Below, one piece after another: positions 12,601 through 25,746 of a stretch of DNA of 64,000 nucleotides (positions within the stretch are counted from its first letter, which is position 1; each line of letters begins with the position of its first letter). This DNA is from Boswellia sacra. Lineage: Eukaryota; Streptophyta; Magnoliopsida; Sapindales; Burseraceae. The notes beneath the pieces were generated by a model that did not search any database, was not told the origin of the DNA, and saw only the letters and a program-made list of their open reading frames with translations. Made by a program: the position numbers and the translations under genes. The stretch spans positions 17,815-81,814 of the forward strand of contig SNVD02013653.1 of the NCBI GenBank assembly GCA_013180625.2. The letters are read 5' to 3'.

Positions 12601-14437
12601 CTAAGCTCTTGACTTTTGTTTTCATTTTTACCCATTTCAAAAGTATTTAAATGAATTTAAAACATATCCATTATGTGATTAATGTTTTCTCAAGAATTAT
12701 TGCAGGATATTTGTACTAAAGCAATTATATTTCCACATACTGACATACTCTTCTCTTCCGAGATATTGAAAATATCTAATAATAATGTTTTGAATTGTTT
12801 TTCTTCTTCTTGTTTTATGCAAACACTTTCCAACACATGAGAATCGTTTTCTACTATTCAACATGCATTCATATTTACTAGTTTTGTGTAGAAGATTTAC
12901 TTAAACTTTGATATATATTACATTATTAATTAACTAATTGACTTTATGGTCCCGTTTTAATCAGTCGTGCCGAGCGTTCCAATAAAAAACACATTCCAAG
13001 AAAAGAAAATTGTGAACAAGAAATGTCAAATTGCTTGGTCCATCTTGTCCCATCTTCTGATAAATGTCTTTGGAATTTTATTTGCAACACCCATCCCCAT
13101 TTCTAGATTATCAAAATATTCTAATCTCCAAAGTGTATACATGACGGCTCTATCTTTAAATCTTCTTCTCATTATTATAAAAAAGATTAAAAAAAAAAGA
13201 ACTATCTAACATAATTAATCAACAAAATCTCACATCTGGGTACGTAAACATCAATTCAGACAAATATATATCTTATGCTGAATAATGAAATGAACTTTGA
13301 TAGGTCAAATGATAAGATGAGAAGGTTTAGACTTTAGGGATTTTGGTGACATAAATGTGGTTGCGATGGAATAGCAATTGGAGAGACTTGATATAGAGTC
13401 TCTTTCATGACGGAGGTGAGAAGTGGGGTAAAGCTTGTTTTGTCACCAATCATCTTAAATATCAATCGAGTGTCTATGGTTTTTATTTGTTTAAATAAAA
13501 TTAAATTTTACAATTTGATTAGGTGTGTTAGGTTGATAGTTGCTCAATACCCATTTCCAATTTTCTTACCTATTAATTTCAAACATCAACCACCACTTTC
13601 ACTTCCATCTCCAACTCTACCCTCAAACTTAAGAAACTTAATTTGATTTAGTTTCTTCTAGTTGTTGTACTTCAAGATTGTTTGCGCATAATCCTATCAT
13701 TTATTCTCTATATTTAATTATCTATGTATTATTATGTAGACATAGTATAGTTTGATATGCAAATTGATGTCTTCATCACTTAACGAGGTTGTCTCAACGT
13801 AAGCTATTACAATACATGTTAACACATTAAAAGTTATAAAAATTATATCCCTAAAAGATTGCATAGTTTTATTACAAAATTATTTTAGTATTATATTCAA
13901 TTATTTTAAATAATAAATTTCTTTGACACAGCAAAGGTGGAATTAAAATTTTTTTATTAATAGATCTAGACAATATATGTGTGTGTGTGTGCACGCCCAT
14001 ATGCGCAAGGATTTTGATAATTATAATCAATGTTTTTATATGATTCCTTTAATATTATTTGTGAATAGTATTTTTTCATAAAATATTAGCTATTTTCACT
14101 TCATAATCTCTAAAATATCTATATTCATATCTTAAAGGATAATTGTAATGATTCAAGACATAAGTCCAAAAAATAAAAATAAAAATAAAAATAAAATTTT
14201 ATTCCATATATATTTGTTTTCATAAAATCACTTTAGATTACAATGAAATTTATGAGAAAACTTAATAATTGGTAAATAAACCATTTTTTCCAAAATTATT
14301 AAATATTATTCTTTATATATGTTAATTTTTCTTTTTTTCAAGAAAGCCCAACCAGACCACCCCTATCGGACAATCTCCAAGATATTGATACGTACCTTTA
14401 GAGTAATTATTAATATTATCCACTTTATGAATTTGGT

Positions 14438-14492
<55 letters not shown>
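9632..14492. other. Gene-free intergenic region
   Basis: AT-rich with only short open frames. Visible structure: a direct duplication with 66-bp spacing (GATCATTGAGCCCATTTTGC at 10584, GATCGTTGAGCCCATTTCAT at 10650), a short TG run near 13977-13991, an AAAAT repeat at 14167-14200 and a (TA)n microsatellite at about 14442-14491. The stretch 11030-11340 is less AT-rich but shows no recognisable protein or RNA. Confidence 0.5.
14442..14491. repeat. (TA)n microsatellite
   Basis: About 25 uninterrupted TA units, ending two bases before the left target duplication of the family A MITE copy 2. Confidence 0.95.
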
Positions 14493-14493
<1 letters not shown>

Positions 14494-14500
14494 TTTTATA

Positions 14501-14989
14501 TAGGAGTGGGAATTTTTGACACGACACGAACACGCTACACGATTAATAAATGGGTCGGGTTAGTATTGAAGGTATTCAACACGCCAACCCGTTTAATGAC
14601 ACGAATAGTTAAATACATGTTGTATATCCTTAATATGTAAATTCATTCAATGATATAAATTATTACCTACTTACAATATATATATTATAAAACTAAAATT
14701 TTTATACTAAAAAATAAATTAATTTGTAAAATAATAAATTATAATGATTTTAATAATATTTTATACTAATAATGATTTATATTTTAAAAATAATTTTAAT
14801 TGATTTAAATATAGAGAATATAATATATTATGTATAACTAAGTTAAACAATTAAGTAAATTATACGAATTAAATATGATACGATTACGACACGTGGGTAA
14901 CACGTTTAATAATCGGGTGGGTTTGAGTTTCATGTTTTGACATGAATAATTAAATAAGTCGATACGATACGATACGAATCCCACCCCTA
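14501..14989 (-). mobile_element. hAT-type MITE, family A copy 2 (489 bp)
   Basis: Reverse-complement orientation relative to the copy at 9110-9623; long stretches correspond, for example the segment around CAACACGCC.A.CCGTTTAATGACAC. Terminal words are TAGGAGTGGG and CCCACCCCTA. The flanking 8-mers ATTTTATA (14493-14500) and ATTTTATG (14990-14997) match at 7 of 8, a clear hAT-length target duplication. Internal DNA is AT-rich and non-coding. Confidence 0.85.
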
Positions 14990-15161
14990 ATTTTATGTTA
15001 CATATTTAACATCGTTTTATAATAAATATAGGAAAAAAATTGTTTTCTGTATTTATTTATTTAACAAAGGCAAAACTTTGTTGGTTTTTGAAATAAACGT
15101 TACAAAACGGGAACGAGAGCCCCACTGTACTCATCAAAGTCTAGAGTAACCCTACAGGCCC

Positions 15162-15167
15162 CACGTG
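15162..15167. promoter_or_regulatory. G-box in the CRLK1-like promoter
   Basis: Perfect CACGTG in the context CCCCACGTGTCCC, about 260 bp before the presumed start of the CRLK1-like leader. It could be an ABRE-type or light-responsive site; function is inferred. Confidence 0.4.
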
Positions 15168-15419
15168 TCCCGTTGCTTCATAATCATACAAAACTGGTCC
15201 AATGGTACACCCAAACAAAACCAAAAGAATCCACCAACAAAAATTCCCCAAGGATACGTTCGTCATATCCCGAATCCCGAGGCCATTTTGGGGAAGTCAA
15301 AAAAATACACTTTCCCTGACGTAAGATAGGCGCGATTTATTTTGAGGAAGCAAACGGCGATTCACGGAGTTTTTAAATTTTTAATTTTTACCAAAAACAA
15401 GAAAAAGAAAAGAAAAGCA

Positions 15420-16515
15420 AACTGTTTTCATTTCTCTTTCATAGTTTCATTTCCATTTGGACGACGATACCTCCACACCAATAGCTGAAAAGTTCAATCC
15501 AAAAACCTCTTGTTTTCTCTGTTTTCTCGAAGCAGATAGTATCTGTTTTCTCTCGTCGCTGCAGATTCCTTTTCCTCGCTTCGGACTTACTCGAAGCATT
15601 TGGCAAGAGTTTCGGATGTTTGTGTTTTTGCTTCCAAAAAACATGTACCTGGTTTAGCTCGTTAACACACAAAAGGTACGTAACTTAAAAGTTAATTTGT
15701 TAGTTTCATCAATGCGTTGCAGTTTATTTTTGTTTTCCAAAACATTTTTTTCCGTTTTTTTTTTTAGAGCTTGAAATGGTTACTGTTGTTTTAGTGCTTT
15801 GATCTGAGAAGCTTGAGTTCCGGTACCCTTCCTTCTTGGAAATCTGTTTGGTTGCTGAGAAAACTTACGAGCAAAGAAAGTAAGTAAAAGAAAAGAAGGA
15901 GAGAAAAGTCAGAGAACTGTGCGTCAACTTTATTGAAAATTTTCATGTTCAAATTCTATGTATTTTTTTTTATATATTTTTCATTTAGGTCCTTTTAAGA
16001 TTTGTCATTTTAATTTTGTTCTCCTGCTTCTTCATGTTTTAATATAGATCCATTTGTTGCGTTATTGTTTATAGATCAAATGATTTTAGATTAGAAGTTG
16101 ATGAAAGAGCTAATTTTCCAAGGAAAAATTTACTTACTTTATTTTGATATCATACGGTAAATCGATGTGAAGTGAAGTGATTATTGATGGATGATCATGA
16201 GCTTGCATTGAATCGGTTTTAAAATAAGAGTATCTGATTAGAATTCTATTTTGTTGTTTAGCTTGTGTGTGAATTTTCTGCGTATTTATCACGGTTTGAC
16301 TTCTTTCATGGTTGTAAACTTCTTAGTAAAGTTTCAAATTTGACTTGCTTTTGCGGATTTTGAAGTAGGATTCAATTGAAGATTGTGAATTTGACCTTCT
16401 AGTACCAACTTTATAAGAGTATGTAATAGGCAAAATTTGACCCGCTATGTGTATGTAATGTTGCAGCTGTGTAAATGGGTTGGAGATTTGAGTAGCAGAA
16501 GTCAAAAGGACAGAA
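15420..16515 (+). other. 5'-UTR exons and introns of the CRLK1-like gene
   Basis: A leader with two introns fits the splice signals. Leader exon 1 ends at 15675 (AAAAG|GTACGT). Leader exon 2 begins at 15768 after a T-rich tract ending TTTTTAG and ends at 15879 (AGAAA|GTAAGT). The third leader exon begins at 16467 after TGTTGCAG and runs into the ATG at 16516. The transcription start is only estimated. Confidence 0.55.
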
Positions 16516-19500
16516 ATGAAAGGGGAGTCATCCGGGTTGATAATTGGGATCTCTATAGGCGTGGTGATTGGTGTTGTTTTGGCTATTTCTGCACTATTTT
16601 GCATTAGGTACCACAGGAAGCGATCCCAGATAGGGAATAGTAGTTCCAGGAGGGCAGCAACTATCCCTATTCGTGCCAATGGCACTGATTCTTGTAGTAT
16701 ATTATCGGACTCGACCGTTGGTCCAGAGTCACCTGTTAAGTCCGGACGAAATGGCAAGTCCATGTGGCTTGAAGGTTTCAAGAGGAGCAATGTGATGTCC
16801 GTGTCTGGAATACCCGAATATTCCTATAAGTATGTCTTCCTTTAAAACTGTCCCTCTGTTTTATTCACCGGTTAATGTTAAGTGGTTTTACCTTTTCCAT
16901 CATTATTAAATAATTTTTTTTAACTTGCATGTGATGAGCATGTGAAGGTTCTAAACTTAATTATTGTAGAAACTCTTCTAGCTAATCATTTCAGTTGATA
17001 AGGTATCCCCAATTTACTTCTTTAACAAATAATGATACACTTGGATAAGAGTCGGCTTGAACATGGCAGTTTGTATGAATCCCTTTCTGTCTATTAATTC
17101 TGCTTTTGGTTAAATTTTCAGGGATTTGCAAAAAGCGACATATAATTTTACGACATTGATAGGACAAGGTGCATTTGGTCCTGTTTACAAAGCTCAGATG
17201 TCAACAGGTGAGACTGTGGCTGTTAAAGTGCTTGCAACTGATTCTAAGCAAGGGGAGAAGGAATTCCAGACGGAGGTAGTGATGATGAATGATTAAAAGC
17301 TTAGTAATAAAGCCACTACAATAAATCCTGGTCTGGTGTTAGGGTTAATTTAAATGTTGAAACTTGCAAAAAGTTTCTGGGACAGTTTTGTATCCGCCTC
17401 TTAGGTTAAATTTTCTGTTACTTGTGCTAAGGCATGACTGTTTATGTTGCATTACTCTAGCAATTTTTCCTTTGTGGTTAATAGGTTTTATTCAAGGCGC
17501 TTCTTTATAAGAAAAATATGACATGGCACATGGGGAAAATGTGTGGATATATCAACTCAAAACAAAACTATAATGCAAACTAGTTGGAATTGGCTAAAAG
17601 AAAAGCTGAAATAGTACATAGTATGAATCAGATGAATTAATTAAGGAACCTAATATCTACTTTTGGGAACATAGTTCTGGCTTGAAAATTAGGCAATAAT
17701 GTTACGAGTTTGATAAAATTGAGGGAGGTCGTTGGGGATGAACAAGTTTGAGGAAATACTGGAAGCTGAGATTTTATCAAATTTGACGAATTGGATTTAC
17801 TTTAGTAAATAAATTCTTCCTGTTATTACCAATTGAATAGTGTGCAACTGATATTTATTTTTTTGTCAGAAAAAAAGTGATTTGCCTGTGCATCACAGCA
17901 TCGACATCTTATAATGTCTTAGTATTGTTGTTTAAATGTCCTTTTGCACTTATCATCGGTAATGTTTTGTCCTTATTTCATTTAACGATTTTCAGGTCAT
18001 GTTATTGGGAAGGTTGCATCATAGAAACCTGGTGAATTTGGTTGGATATTGTGCAGAAAAAGGCCAGCACATGCTTGTGTATGTCTACATGAGTAAAGGC
18101 AGCTTGGCCTCTCATTTGTACAGTAAGTTGGCAATCAATTCTATCAGCAGAGACTGATAAGATAATTTATCTATTTTCTGAAGGCACTTGTTGACTAATT
18201 TTATGCACTCATATGGTATTTAAAAAGTTGTATGTTGACTGGCATTGCGTAAAGTTTTTGTAAAATGAATCTTTTATGGACCTCTGGAATGAGTATTCTG
18301 TAATTGAAGAATCTGTCCTAACTAGAGTTGAAAACTCTTTCAGTCTTTATCTATTCCCTGGTTTCATAGGATCTAGCTATTAATCCAAACCGTATTACTG
18401 CTACTTCTTTTGTGTATATCTATTGTAAGCTGCAGCGACAACCTAAATTTGATAGATCCAAGCTGGGAAGGTTGTAACCTTTCATGATACTCTTTTAAGC
18501 AATGGTGTATTCCACTGATGGTGCAAGTTAAATTTCAAATCATTGTCATTACTTCTATAAAAATGACCTTTTTTTCTTTTCTTTTTTTTCCTAACTTTCA
18601 TACAGGTGAAAACCATCAGCCGTTAAGCTGGGATTTGAGGGTTCATATTGCTTTAGATGTAGCAAGGGGCTTGGAGTATCTTCATGATGGCGTAAGCATT
18701 GGTCTTATTAGAAGTAACTGTTAGACCTGTATATATGTGTTTACACACACAAAGATGCATTTATTCTGTACTCATTGTGTCTTCCATTGTTTTAATTCAT
18801 ATCTTTATTTTCAGGCAGTTCCTCCGGTTATACATAGGGACATTAAATCATCCAATATTCTGTTGGATCAGTCCATGAGAGCCAGGGTATGTCTCATATG
18901 TTCATTTGTAATTATTTCTGGTTTTCGGAGAAACCTACAATAAACTAGAGATCCAAGGAAACAATATAGCTTTCTGAATAGGACTTCTCTCATTTCCTTG
19001 AAATTTTTTGTTTTTAGAAAAAAAAATCAAATATATGGCTTTTAAAAAATCAAATATGTTGCTTTAAGAAAAGGACTTGGAATCATTTTCTGAAGCCTCA
19101 GTTTTTAATTGTATAACTAAGTTTATAAGGTGCTCATCTTACACTGTTTCACCTAATTAATCTGGTTTAACCAGGTAGCTGATTTTGGGCTTTCAAGAGA
19201 AGAGATGGTAGACAAACACGCTGCCAATATACGGGGAACATTTGGATATCTTGACCCTGAGTATATATCTACAAGGAATTTTACCAAGAAAAGCGATGTT
19301 TATAGCTTTGGAGTGCTGCTCTTTGAACTTATAGCTGGCAGAAATCCGATGCAGGGTCTCATGGAATATGTTGAGCTTGTAAGATCTCACTCTCTCTCTC
19401 TTTCTCCCTCTTCCCCCTCCTCCACCAACCCCCAACACACACACACACACTAAGTGAAACTCAAACAGATGGTAGTAAAAAAATGGTGGCTGAGGAGATG

Positions 19501-20091
19501 TTGTTATTTGATAATCCGTCGTCAGACATTGATTTTTACACATAGTGATAGATGCCTTAGACTAATTTACAAATCTCTTTGGGAACATTTTTTTGGAAAT
19601 TTAAGGATTATTAGTTTGGACAATGATAATGATTGTAATTTGGTGAGGAAAAATTGAATGACAATTGTTAATATTCGCCACCCTGTGCACACTTTATCTA
19701 GTCATATGTATACTATTTGCTCATCGAGCTAATATGTTTGTAATGTGATGAGCAGGCAGCAATGAATACTGAAGGAAAAAGTGGGTGGGAGGAAATTGGG
19801 GATTCTCGTTTAGAAGGGAACTTTGATGTGCAAGAACTTAATGAGGTGGCAGCTCTTGCATATAAATGTGTCAACCGTACCCCAAGAAAACGGCCTTCCA
19901 TGAGAGACATTGTGCAAGTGCTATCAAGGATCCTTAAAATGAGGCACGGTAGGAAGCATCACAAGAAGTCTCAATCTGCCACAGCAGATGAAGTTTCCAT
20001 TGACCTGGAACAACCAGAAACCAAGACTCCAACCTCTGAACACCGGAGAGAGGAGTCGATGGACAGCACAGCTGAGACATGCGAAGTTTAG
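16516..20091 (+). CDS. CRLK1: Calcium/calmodulin-regulated receptor-like kinase (CRLK1-like)
   Basis: Seven coding exons: 16516-16829, 17122-17275, 17996-18122, 18606-18691, 18815-18886, 19175-19378, 19756-20091. All junctions are GT-AG and in phase, giving 430 aa; Arabidopsis CRLK1 is about 440. A membrane anchor at residues 8-30 follows a very short outside end, then a juxtamembrane region with [18 protein letters not shown]. The kinase domain has the glycine loop GQGAFGPV (119-126), Lys140 in VAVK, HRD at 234-236 (an RD kinase), DFG at 254-256 and the DPEY substrate loop. Residues 363-385, rich in Arg/Lys and hydrophobics, match the C-terminal calmodulin-binding helix of CRLK1. In Arabidopsis CRLK1 links Ca2+/calmodulin to MEKK1 and cold tolerance; the same role is inferred. 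All catalytic residues are present. RPL24 lies 0.75 kb downstream on the same strand. Confidence 0.95.
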
Positions 20092-20675
20092 ATGACGGAT
20101 TTTCCTTTTGTTTTTTTGTTTGTTTGTTACATTGCATTCCTTGATTTTGGTTTTGCCTTGTGATATAATTGCAGTTTACAGGAGCTAGGAGCCAAATAGT
20201 TGTGATTTCTGATAGTGTTAGAAAAGAAAGGATTGCCGTTTGTAATTTTGTGTAACATATTTAGGCCTCATCTCTTTTTCTTCTGTTTTCACTGAATTGA
20301 CATGATCCTACTTTTGTACATTACACTTCAGAAATGAAATGAATGAAAACTTTTACTGAATTCCTCCAATATATGTTATTTGAGATATGGGTTAAGTAAT
20401 TCGGTCCAAAAGTTTTTAAAATTAAATTTTGATACCTATATTTTTGTAAAAATTAATATTAATCTTCAAAATTATTTAATTTATCTAAAATATAATGGCT
20501 AGAGTAAATTTTTAAACTTATTGTCGAAATAGTTGACAATATGTTTAATCAAACATGTCTTTAACATCTGAAATATAACAAGTTCTTGAAAATGAGAATT
20601 TGGATTGCAAGAATTTAATTTATATATTTTTTTATTTAAATGTTCACACTTATTAGTCCGGTAAAACTGAAAACT

Positions 20676-20698
20676 GGCCCAGTTTTTAGCCCAGCCCA
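20676..20698 (-). promoter_or_regulatory. Three site II (TGGGCY) elements in the RPL24 promoter
   Basis: GGCCCA at 20676 and AGCCCA at 20688 and 20693, i.e. three TGGGCY words on the minus strand, lie about 140-160 bp before the RPL24 start codon. Site II boxes bound by TCP factors are a hallmark of plant ribosomal-protein promoters, so this fits a growth-linked control of the gene. Confidence 0.6.
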
Positions 20699-20837
20699 AT
20701 TGCTCGTTAACTTTTTTCCATAAAAACGACATCGTTTTTCCTCCTACAGTTTTTCCGCTTCCCACGTTATCCTCATATCATTCTTTCTAGACAGACAGAA
20801 ATCTCACAGGGGAAGTCACAGAATTGAAGAAGCGAAA

Positions 20838-23534
20838 ATGGCAGCAATGGCTGCACTTCAAAGCTCAATGACGTCTCTTTCTCTCTCATCTAACTCCTTC
20901 TTTGGCCAACGCCTCTCTTTTCCCTCTTTCTCCCCCTTCACTGTAAGTTAGCTTCTCAAACAACTCTATTTTTTTATAATTATTTTATTATCCGTTATTG
21001 AATAAAGAAAAATTTTATTTTTGTTCATGTATGATGAGTCTCTAAGTTAGGATAACTATCTGTTACTTTTTCAGCTTTATTCAAGCACCTATTATACTTT
21101 AAGTCGAGAAAAGATGAAAGAAAATCATTTTTTACTAATGAAGCTACATTTTTTTTTTGGGGGGTTTAACCTGATATTTTGGTTCTTTTATTTTAAAGTT
21201 ATCTGGGTATTGCATTATTCGAGCAAAATTTGTAACTTAAGAAATTAGACTATTTATTTTGCTCTTATATGAAATTACAATTTGACTCTATTGAATTGGT
21301 TGTCGCATAATTTGGACAAAATTTTCTTTCTTTGGTTTAATTGCAGCTGGGTTTCAATCTTTTATTTATTATTGTTATCATTATTATTATTATTTGGGTT
21401 CATTTCGATTTCTGTTTCCATTTGTGTTCTTATATTATGGTTCCTAATTGTTACTAGTAAAGAGGATGTTCTATAGACTGGAGTAGCCGCTGTTACTTCT
21501 TTAAAAGAAATTGTTTTGAGTTGCATTTGAAGTTGGTTGTGTTTCCATGTTATGGATCGTATTTATTTATGAGAAAGTGAAATGGGTTCCCCTCCTTTTC
21601 AGTTAATTTTACTATTTCATTTTAGTTTGCATTTAGAAATTCTGTGGAAATAATTCTAGTTTTCAGGTGTCTGAATTTTTATTTTTTTGCCTAGCAAGAA
21701 CATGTGATCCCTGCCACAAGTAGTTCCTGATTTCGTGACGTTGTTACTAATTTTTTGCTTTCTTTTTCCTGCTTTGCTGGTCTGGGATTGATAAATTGTG
21801 TTGATAATAAGTTAGCAAGCTAAAATAGTGAAAGATATCCTGAAAAATTCAAGTTCACAACCATGATCCTGACTTGTCTATAAAAAATCTCATGTGAGAA
21901 TTTGGCGATGTGAGTTACTTGTTCAATTATGTCCTAACAGTGTTGTTAGCAAACAAGTCAAAGTTAATTTCTTTGCACTTCATAATTGGTACCACTTTGA
22001 TGTCGGGATTGTTTATTTTGTATTCTAAACAGTCAAAAAGAATGAAATAAGATGTAAATCACTTTAATGTCTTTTTTCAACTGCATTTCTTTTTGTATGA
22101 GACGGAAACAACATATTGTCTGTGGAATAATGCTTCCGTTACTAAACAAAATTATGTGGTGATGCTATAGCCTTGCTTGCAATATAAATTCTTTTGTACT
22201 TCTCTGAGTTCAGACTGTGATGATTGGGCTTTCTTTTCTTCCCATTGATGCTATAATTAAAGGTTGCCTTACTGCATTCGCCTAAAATCCGATAGAAACT
22301 GTAATTTATTTGGTAATGATATCTCTTCTTGTATAATATGCAGGTCAAGCCCACAGAGAGCTCATGTCTCATTGTAGCAAGGGTTGGTATTTTGTGTCCT
22401 TTTTCATATTGGCAGTTGCTTTTCCGTTTCTTATGGATTACGAAAACTGAATTTTGTGGAATGAAAAGAAATAGAAAATACAGTGAACATTGAGACCCTT
22501 TTGTTGCAAACCCCAAGATGCTCTAGAACCCATTATAATCTTATGCCTTGAAATTCATTCTTATGATTGCCAGTATATTTGCTACTTCAAACATTGGTGC
22601 AGCATCTACCATATTGAGGATATCTGTCTGTTGGTGGTGTGGCCTCCCACAAATGATTATTGCATTAGTTACTTATAATAGAACTTCCTGTAAGCAACAT
22701 AAGGGCCCATAATTTGCAGGCTCACCATGACTATCACGTTTTCTTTTAAGTCTGCAAATTTATTTGGTATTGTATAGTTGTTTCCTTATATTGTATTTGT
22801 GGTTATTCTCCATTTATTAACATGCACATAATTTTTTTTCTTTTGCAGCTTAAGCGGTGGGAGCGAAAGGAATGTAAACCCAATAGCCTTCCAGTTTTAC
22901 ACAAAATGCATGTTAAAGTAGGGGATACAGTTAAAGTCATATCTGGACATGACAAGGGTAAAATTGGAGAGATTACGAAGGTGTTTAAGCATAACAGCAA
23001 GGTGATAGTTGCAGATGTAAACCTAAAGACAAAGCATGTGAAGAAAAAAGAGGAGGAAGAACAAGGGCAGATTATTAAGGTTATTTTACTGATTTACTAT
23101 TCTATTACTATAGATGAACCTGTTCCTTTATTTAAATTTTTCTTGTGCTTCAATCGGTAAACTATTGGAGCAAGTGCATACAAACGCTATATAATAGCTT
23201 TAAGCAGAATTAGATTTCTGTTGTCATCAATTATTATTGATCTTTCTTAACTGTCTACATATATATGCTTTTTTCTTGTGCTAGATATATTTAGTGACAA
23301 AGAAGTGTTTTAAAAATGATTTTACAGATTGAAGCACCTATTCACAGCTCAAATGTGATGCTATATTCAAAAGAACAGAATTTGGCAAGCCGGGTGGGAC
23401 ATAAGGTCCTTGACAATGGCAAACGAGTCCGCTACCTAATAAAAACTGGTGAAATTATTGACAGTGAGGAAAACTGGAAGAAAGTAAAGGAGGCCAAAGG
23501 CAAAGAGAAAACTGAAGTAGCTGCTGCTTCATAG
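20838..23534 (+). CDS. RPL24: Plastid 50S ribosomal protein L24 (nuclear-encoded)
   Basis: Four coding exons: 20838-20942, 22344-22382 (only 39 bp), 22849-23079, 23328-23534, all GT-AG and in phase, giving 193 aa (Arabidopsis At5g54600 about 198). Residues 1-48 form a Ser-rich transit peptide beginning [17 protein letters not shown], encoded by exons 1 and 2. The mature part starts with [19 protein letters not shown], followed by a KOW motif at about 69-100 ([20 protein letters not shown]) and the bL24 C-terminal part ([25 protein letters not shown]). The protein acts in assembly of the large subunit of the chloroplast ribosome. The first intron is unusually long (1.4 kb) beside 466 and 248 bp for the others. 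A broken, shortened copy of this gene starts at 28740. Confidence 0.95.
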
Positions 23535-24615
23535 TAATCCTGTATGTCGGACCCTCAAATGTAATTTCCGTTGTTCATCCCATTATTTCATTTTTCCCTT
23601 CTTTGTGGATTCTCACTTCACCATAGTTCGTGTTGTTTTTGGTTCCTGTTGGGGCCATGTCAAATCAAAACATATTTTGTAACTTTAAGCTTGTAAGTTG
23701 TTTACATTGTACTTAATGCAGGTCTGATATAGAGTGCCATGTCCAAAAGTTTGGTTTCTGCACTGAAACCGAGTGTCCACAGATTTTTTGGCCAAAAATC
23801 TGGGCATCTATTTTTCTTGCCAAACTTCTTCGTCCCAGAATTTGCATGCAGCCAACTTGTCAAAGCTATTGCATGAACTTGGTGCAGTTCTTGCTTGAAT
23901 TTGGTGTAAAGAAAGGGAAGAGTATTTAGTCATTCTTAGCCGAAAAGTGCAAAAAGGAGCGTGTTGACTTGAATCAGTTTTCCAGTACTCAATGTTAAAA
24001 AGTAACAAAAAAAAGACAAAATCAATGTCCCATACATGTCAAAGAATAACGAATGCATGTAAATGGGACCTGAAATTTCGAGTGCTTTCTTGGAAAACCA
24101 ATTTTCGTTTTGTTTTTTCTCTGGAAGTAAATAGTGAAACAACAAATCAATTGCGGGCGCATGTCAAATGAGCAGACTGCGCAGATTTGCACAATATTAA
24201 AGCATTTGCACAATATTAAAGCATGCAATCTTAGAATCTTGAAAAGGTTTGGACCTTGGCTTTAATATTCAATCCTTATCTTCTTCTGAAAAAGTATCAA
24301 AATATTCAGAATAGGATTGTTCTTGTCTTAGAATATTACCATGCCACCAATAATCTCATCGGTATGTGTTTGAAATAAAATGAATGAGTAAAGTTTGTCT
24401 TCATAATTATTTACTACGTTGTCCAATGTTTGTTAACTACGGTTAGGAGTATGATTTGTGTTTGATATTGTTTAAATCCTATTAGTAAAAATTGTTTGAG
24501 TAAACTTTTCTCTCTATAAATTTTGATTTAACGAAAATGACTTCAGCATATAAGAGTTATCGCATTCGAGTATTCAATTCTAAGTCAATTAAGAACCGTA
24601 CATTGACAAAGTATG

Positions 24616-24651
<36 letters not shown>

Positions 24652-25680
24652 CACACATACACTCGATATATTAAATGAACTTTAATAAAGAAACTAATGC
24701 GTATTTGTTAGATAACTAATAGAAAGTAAGATAAAAGCTGAATTTGCAAGAAGCTAAAACATAGGGGAAAGAGAGGACTCTTAAGCTTTATTATGCTTTT
24801 AAGACTAAAGAACTTGAAGAACCGAATGCTTTTGGCATTGTACGACACACCTTTCAGAAGCAATTTCCAACGCCACCTACACCAATTATAGTTAGCCATC
24901 AGAAAAGTTAATTTCACTTCTACATACAAACTCTCATGTTGCTCAACTTAACTTCTTCAAAGCTTCCACTCATCTACAGTTTCCATTCCTCCACAAAGTC
25001 AATTTTCAAACTTGTGTGTTCAACTTCAATCTGTCATGCATGTGTAAGTCTTTTGAGTTGTAAAATTTTAGTTGGAGGCTAGTAGAGAAGAAAGGTAGGT
25101 GATTAGAGGGGCTTCCACGGCACTCTAATTACATCACAATTCTTTTTTTTGACCTAATGTGTAAGGATTCATGCACTTAGGACATTGGCCAAATCTCACG
25201 TCTCTCAATAGGTTAAATAACATATTTTTTTAAATAATTCGAAGGAGATTCGAATCTATCAAATTGATCATAATAGATTTTATACTATATTAAATTTGTC
25301 ATGTTACCCAAAAAGTTTAAACTTATAGTCACCGATTTAACATTAATTCTTAATAAGTTGTTAGCGGCTAGAGCCAGTCTAACCTCCCCAGTCACATGGA
25401 GTATGAAACGTTTGGCAAAATGGCAGCCATGCACGAACCGCAATGCGCAAAGCTTGGTGCACATTTTAACTCGATGCTAAGGGTCTTTTCAATTTTTTTT
25501 TTTTCTATAGAAAAGCCAAACATGGCATATGGTGGAGCCAATATTTTAACCATAAAAGCCATACAGAAGTCGCCTAATCATCACAAATTATATGCTTTAT
25601 TAATAGTGGGCACGATATACGAATCATTTGAACAGAAGTCTCGTGATGGTTCACAACCCCTATTATATGCGATATAATAT
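23535..25680. other. Intergenic region between RPL24 and the reductase gene
   Basis: Begins with the RPL24 3' UTR. It contains a short tandem copy of GCACAATATTAAAGCAT near 24188-24224, and an (AT)n run followed by (GA)n and ACAC near 24612-24660. No gene was recognised. Much of this stretch is repeated, with many deletions, at about 30440-31680. Confidence 0.6.
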
Positions 25681-25703
25681 GTCCTTCGATTGATTGATTC
25701 GCC

Positions 25704-25727
25704 ATGCTTGGTGAGAGGAAGCATTGA
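25704..25727 (+). promoter_or_regulatory. Possible upstream ORF before the reductase start
   Basis: ATGCTTGGTGAGAGGAAGCA begins a seven-residue frame closed by TGA, 19 nt before the main ATG at 25747 and in another frame. It would be an upstream ORF only if transcription starts before 25704; a TATA-like TATTATAT lies around 25660, which makes that uncertain. Confidence 0.35.
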
Positions 25728-25746
25728 GAAAGTGGTAGCGGCTAAG

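Noticed and set aside
15439..15672. Short frames on both strands upstream of the CRLK1-like gene
   Set aside because: The region has splice donors and composition of a leader exon; none of the peptides resembles a known protein.
16323..16790. 155-codon minus-strand frame
   Set aside because: Mostly antisense shadow of CRLK1 coding exon 1.
21282..21476. 64-codon frame, with an identical frame at 29151-29345
   Set aside because: Lies wholly inside RPL24 intron 1 and its duplicate. The identity reflects the recent duplication and not selection on a peptide.
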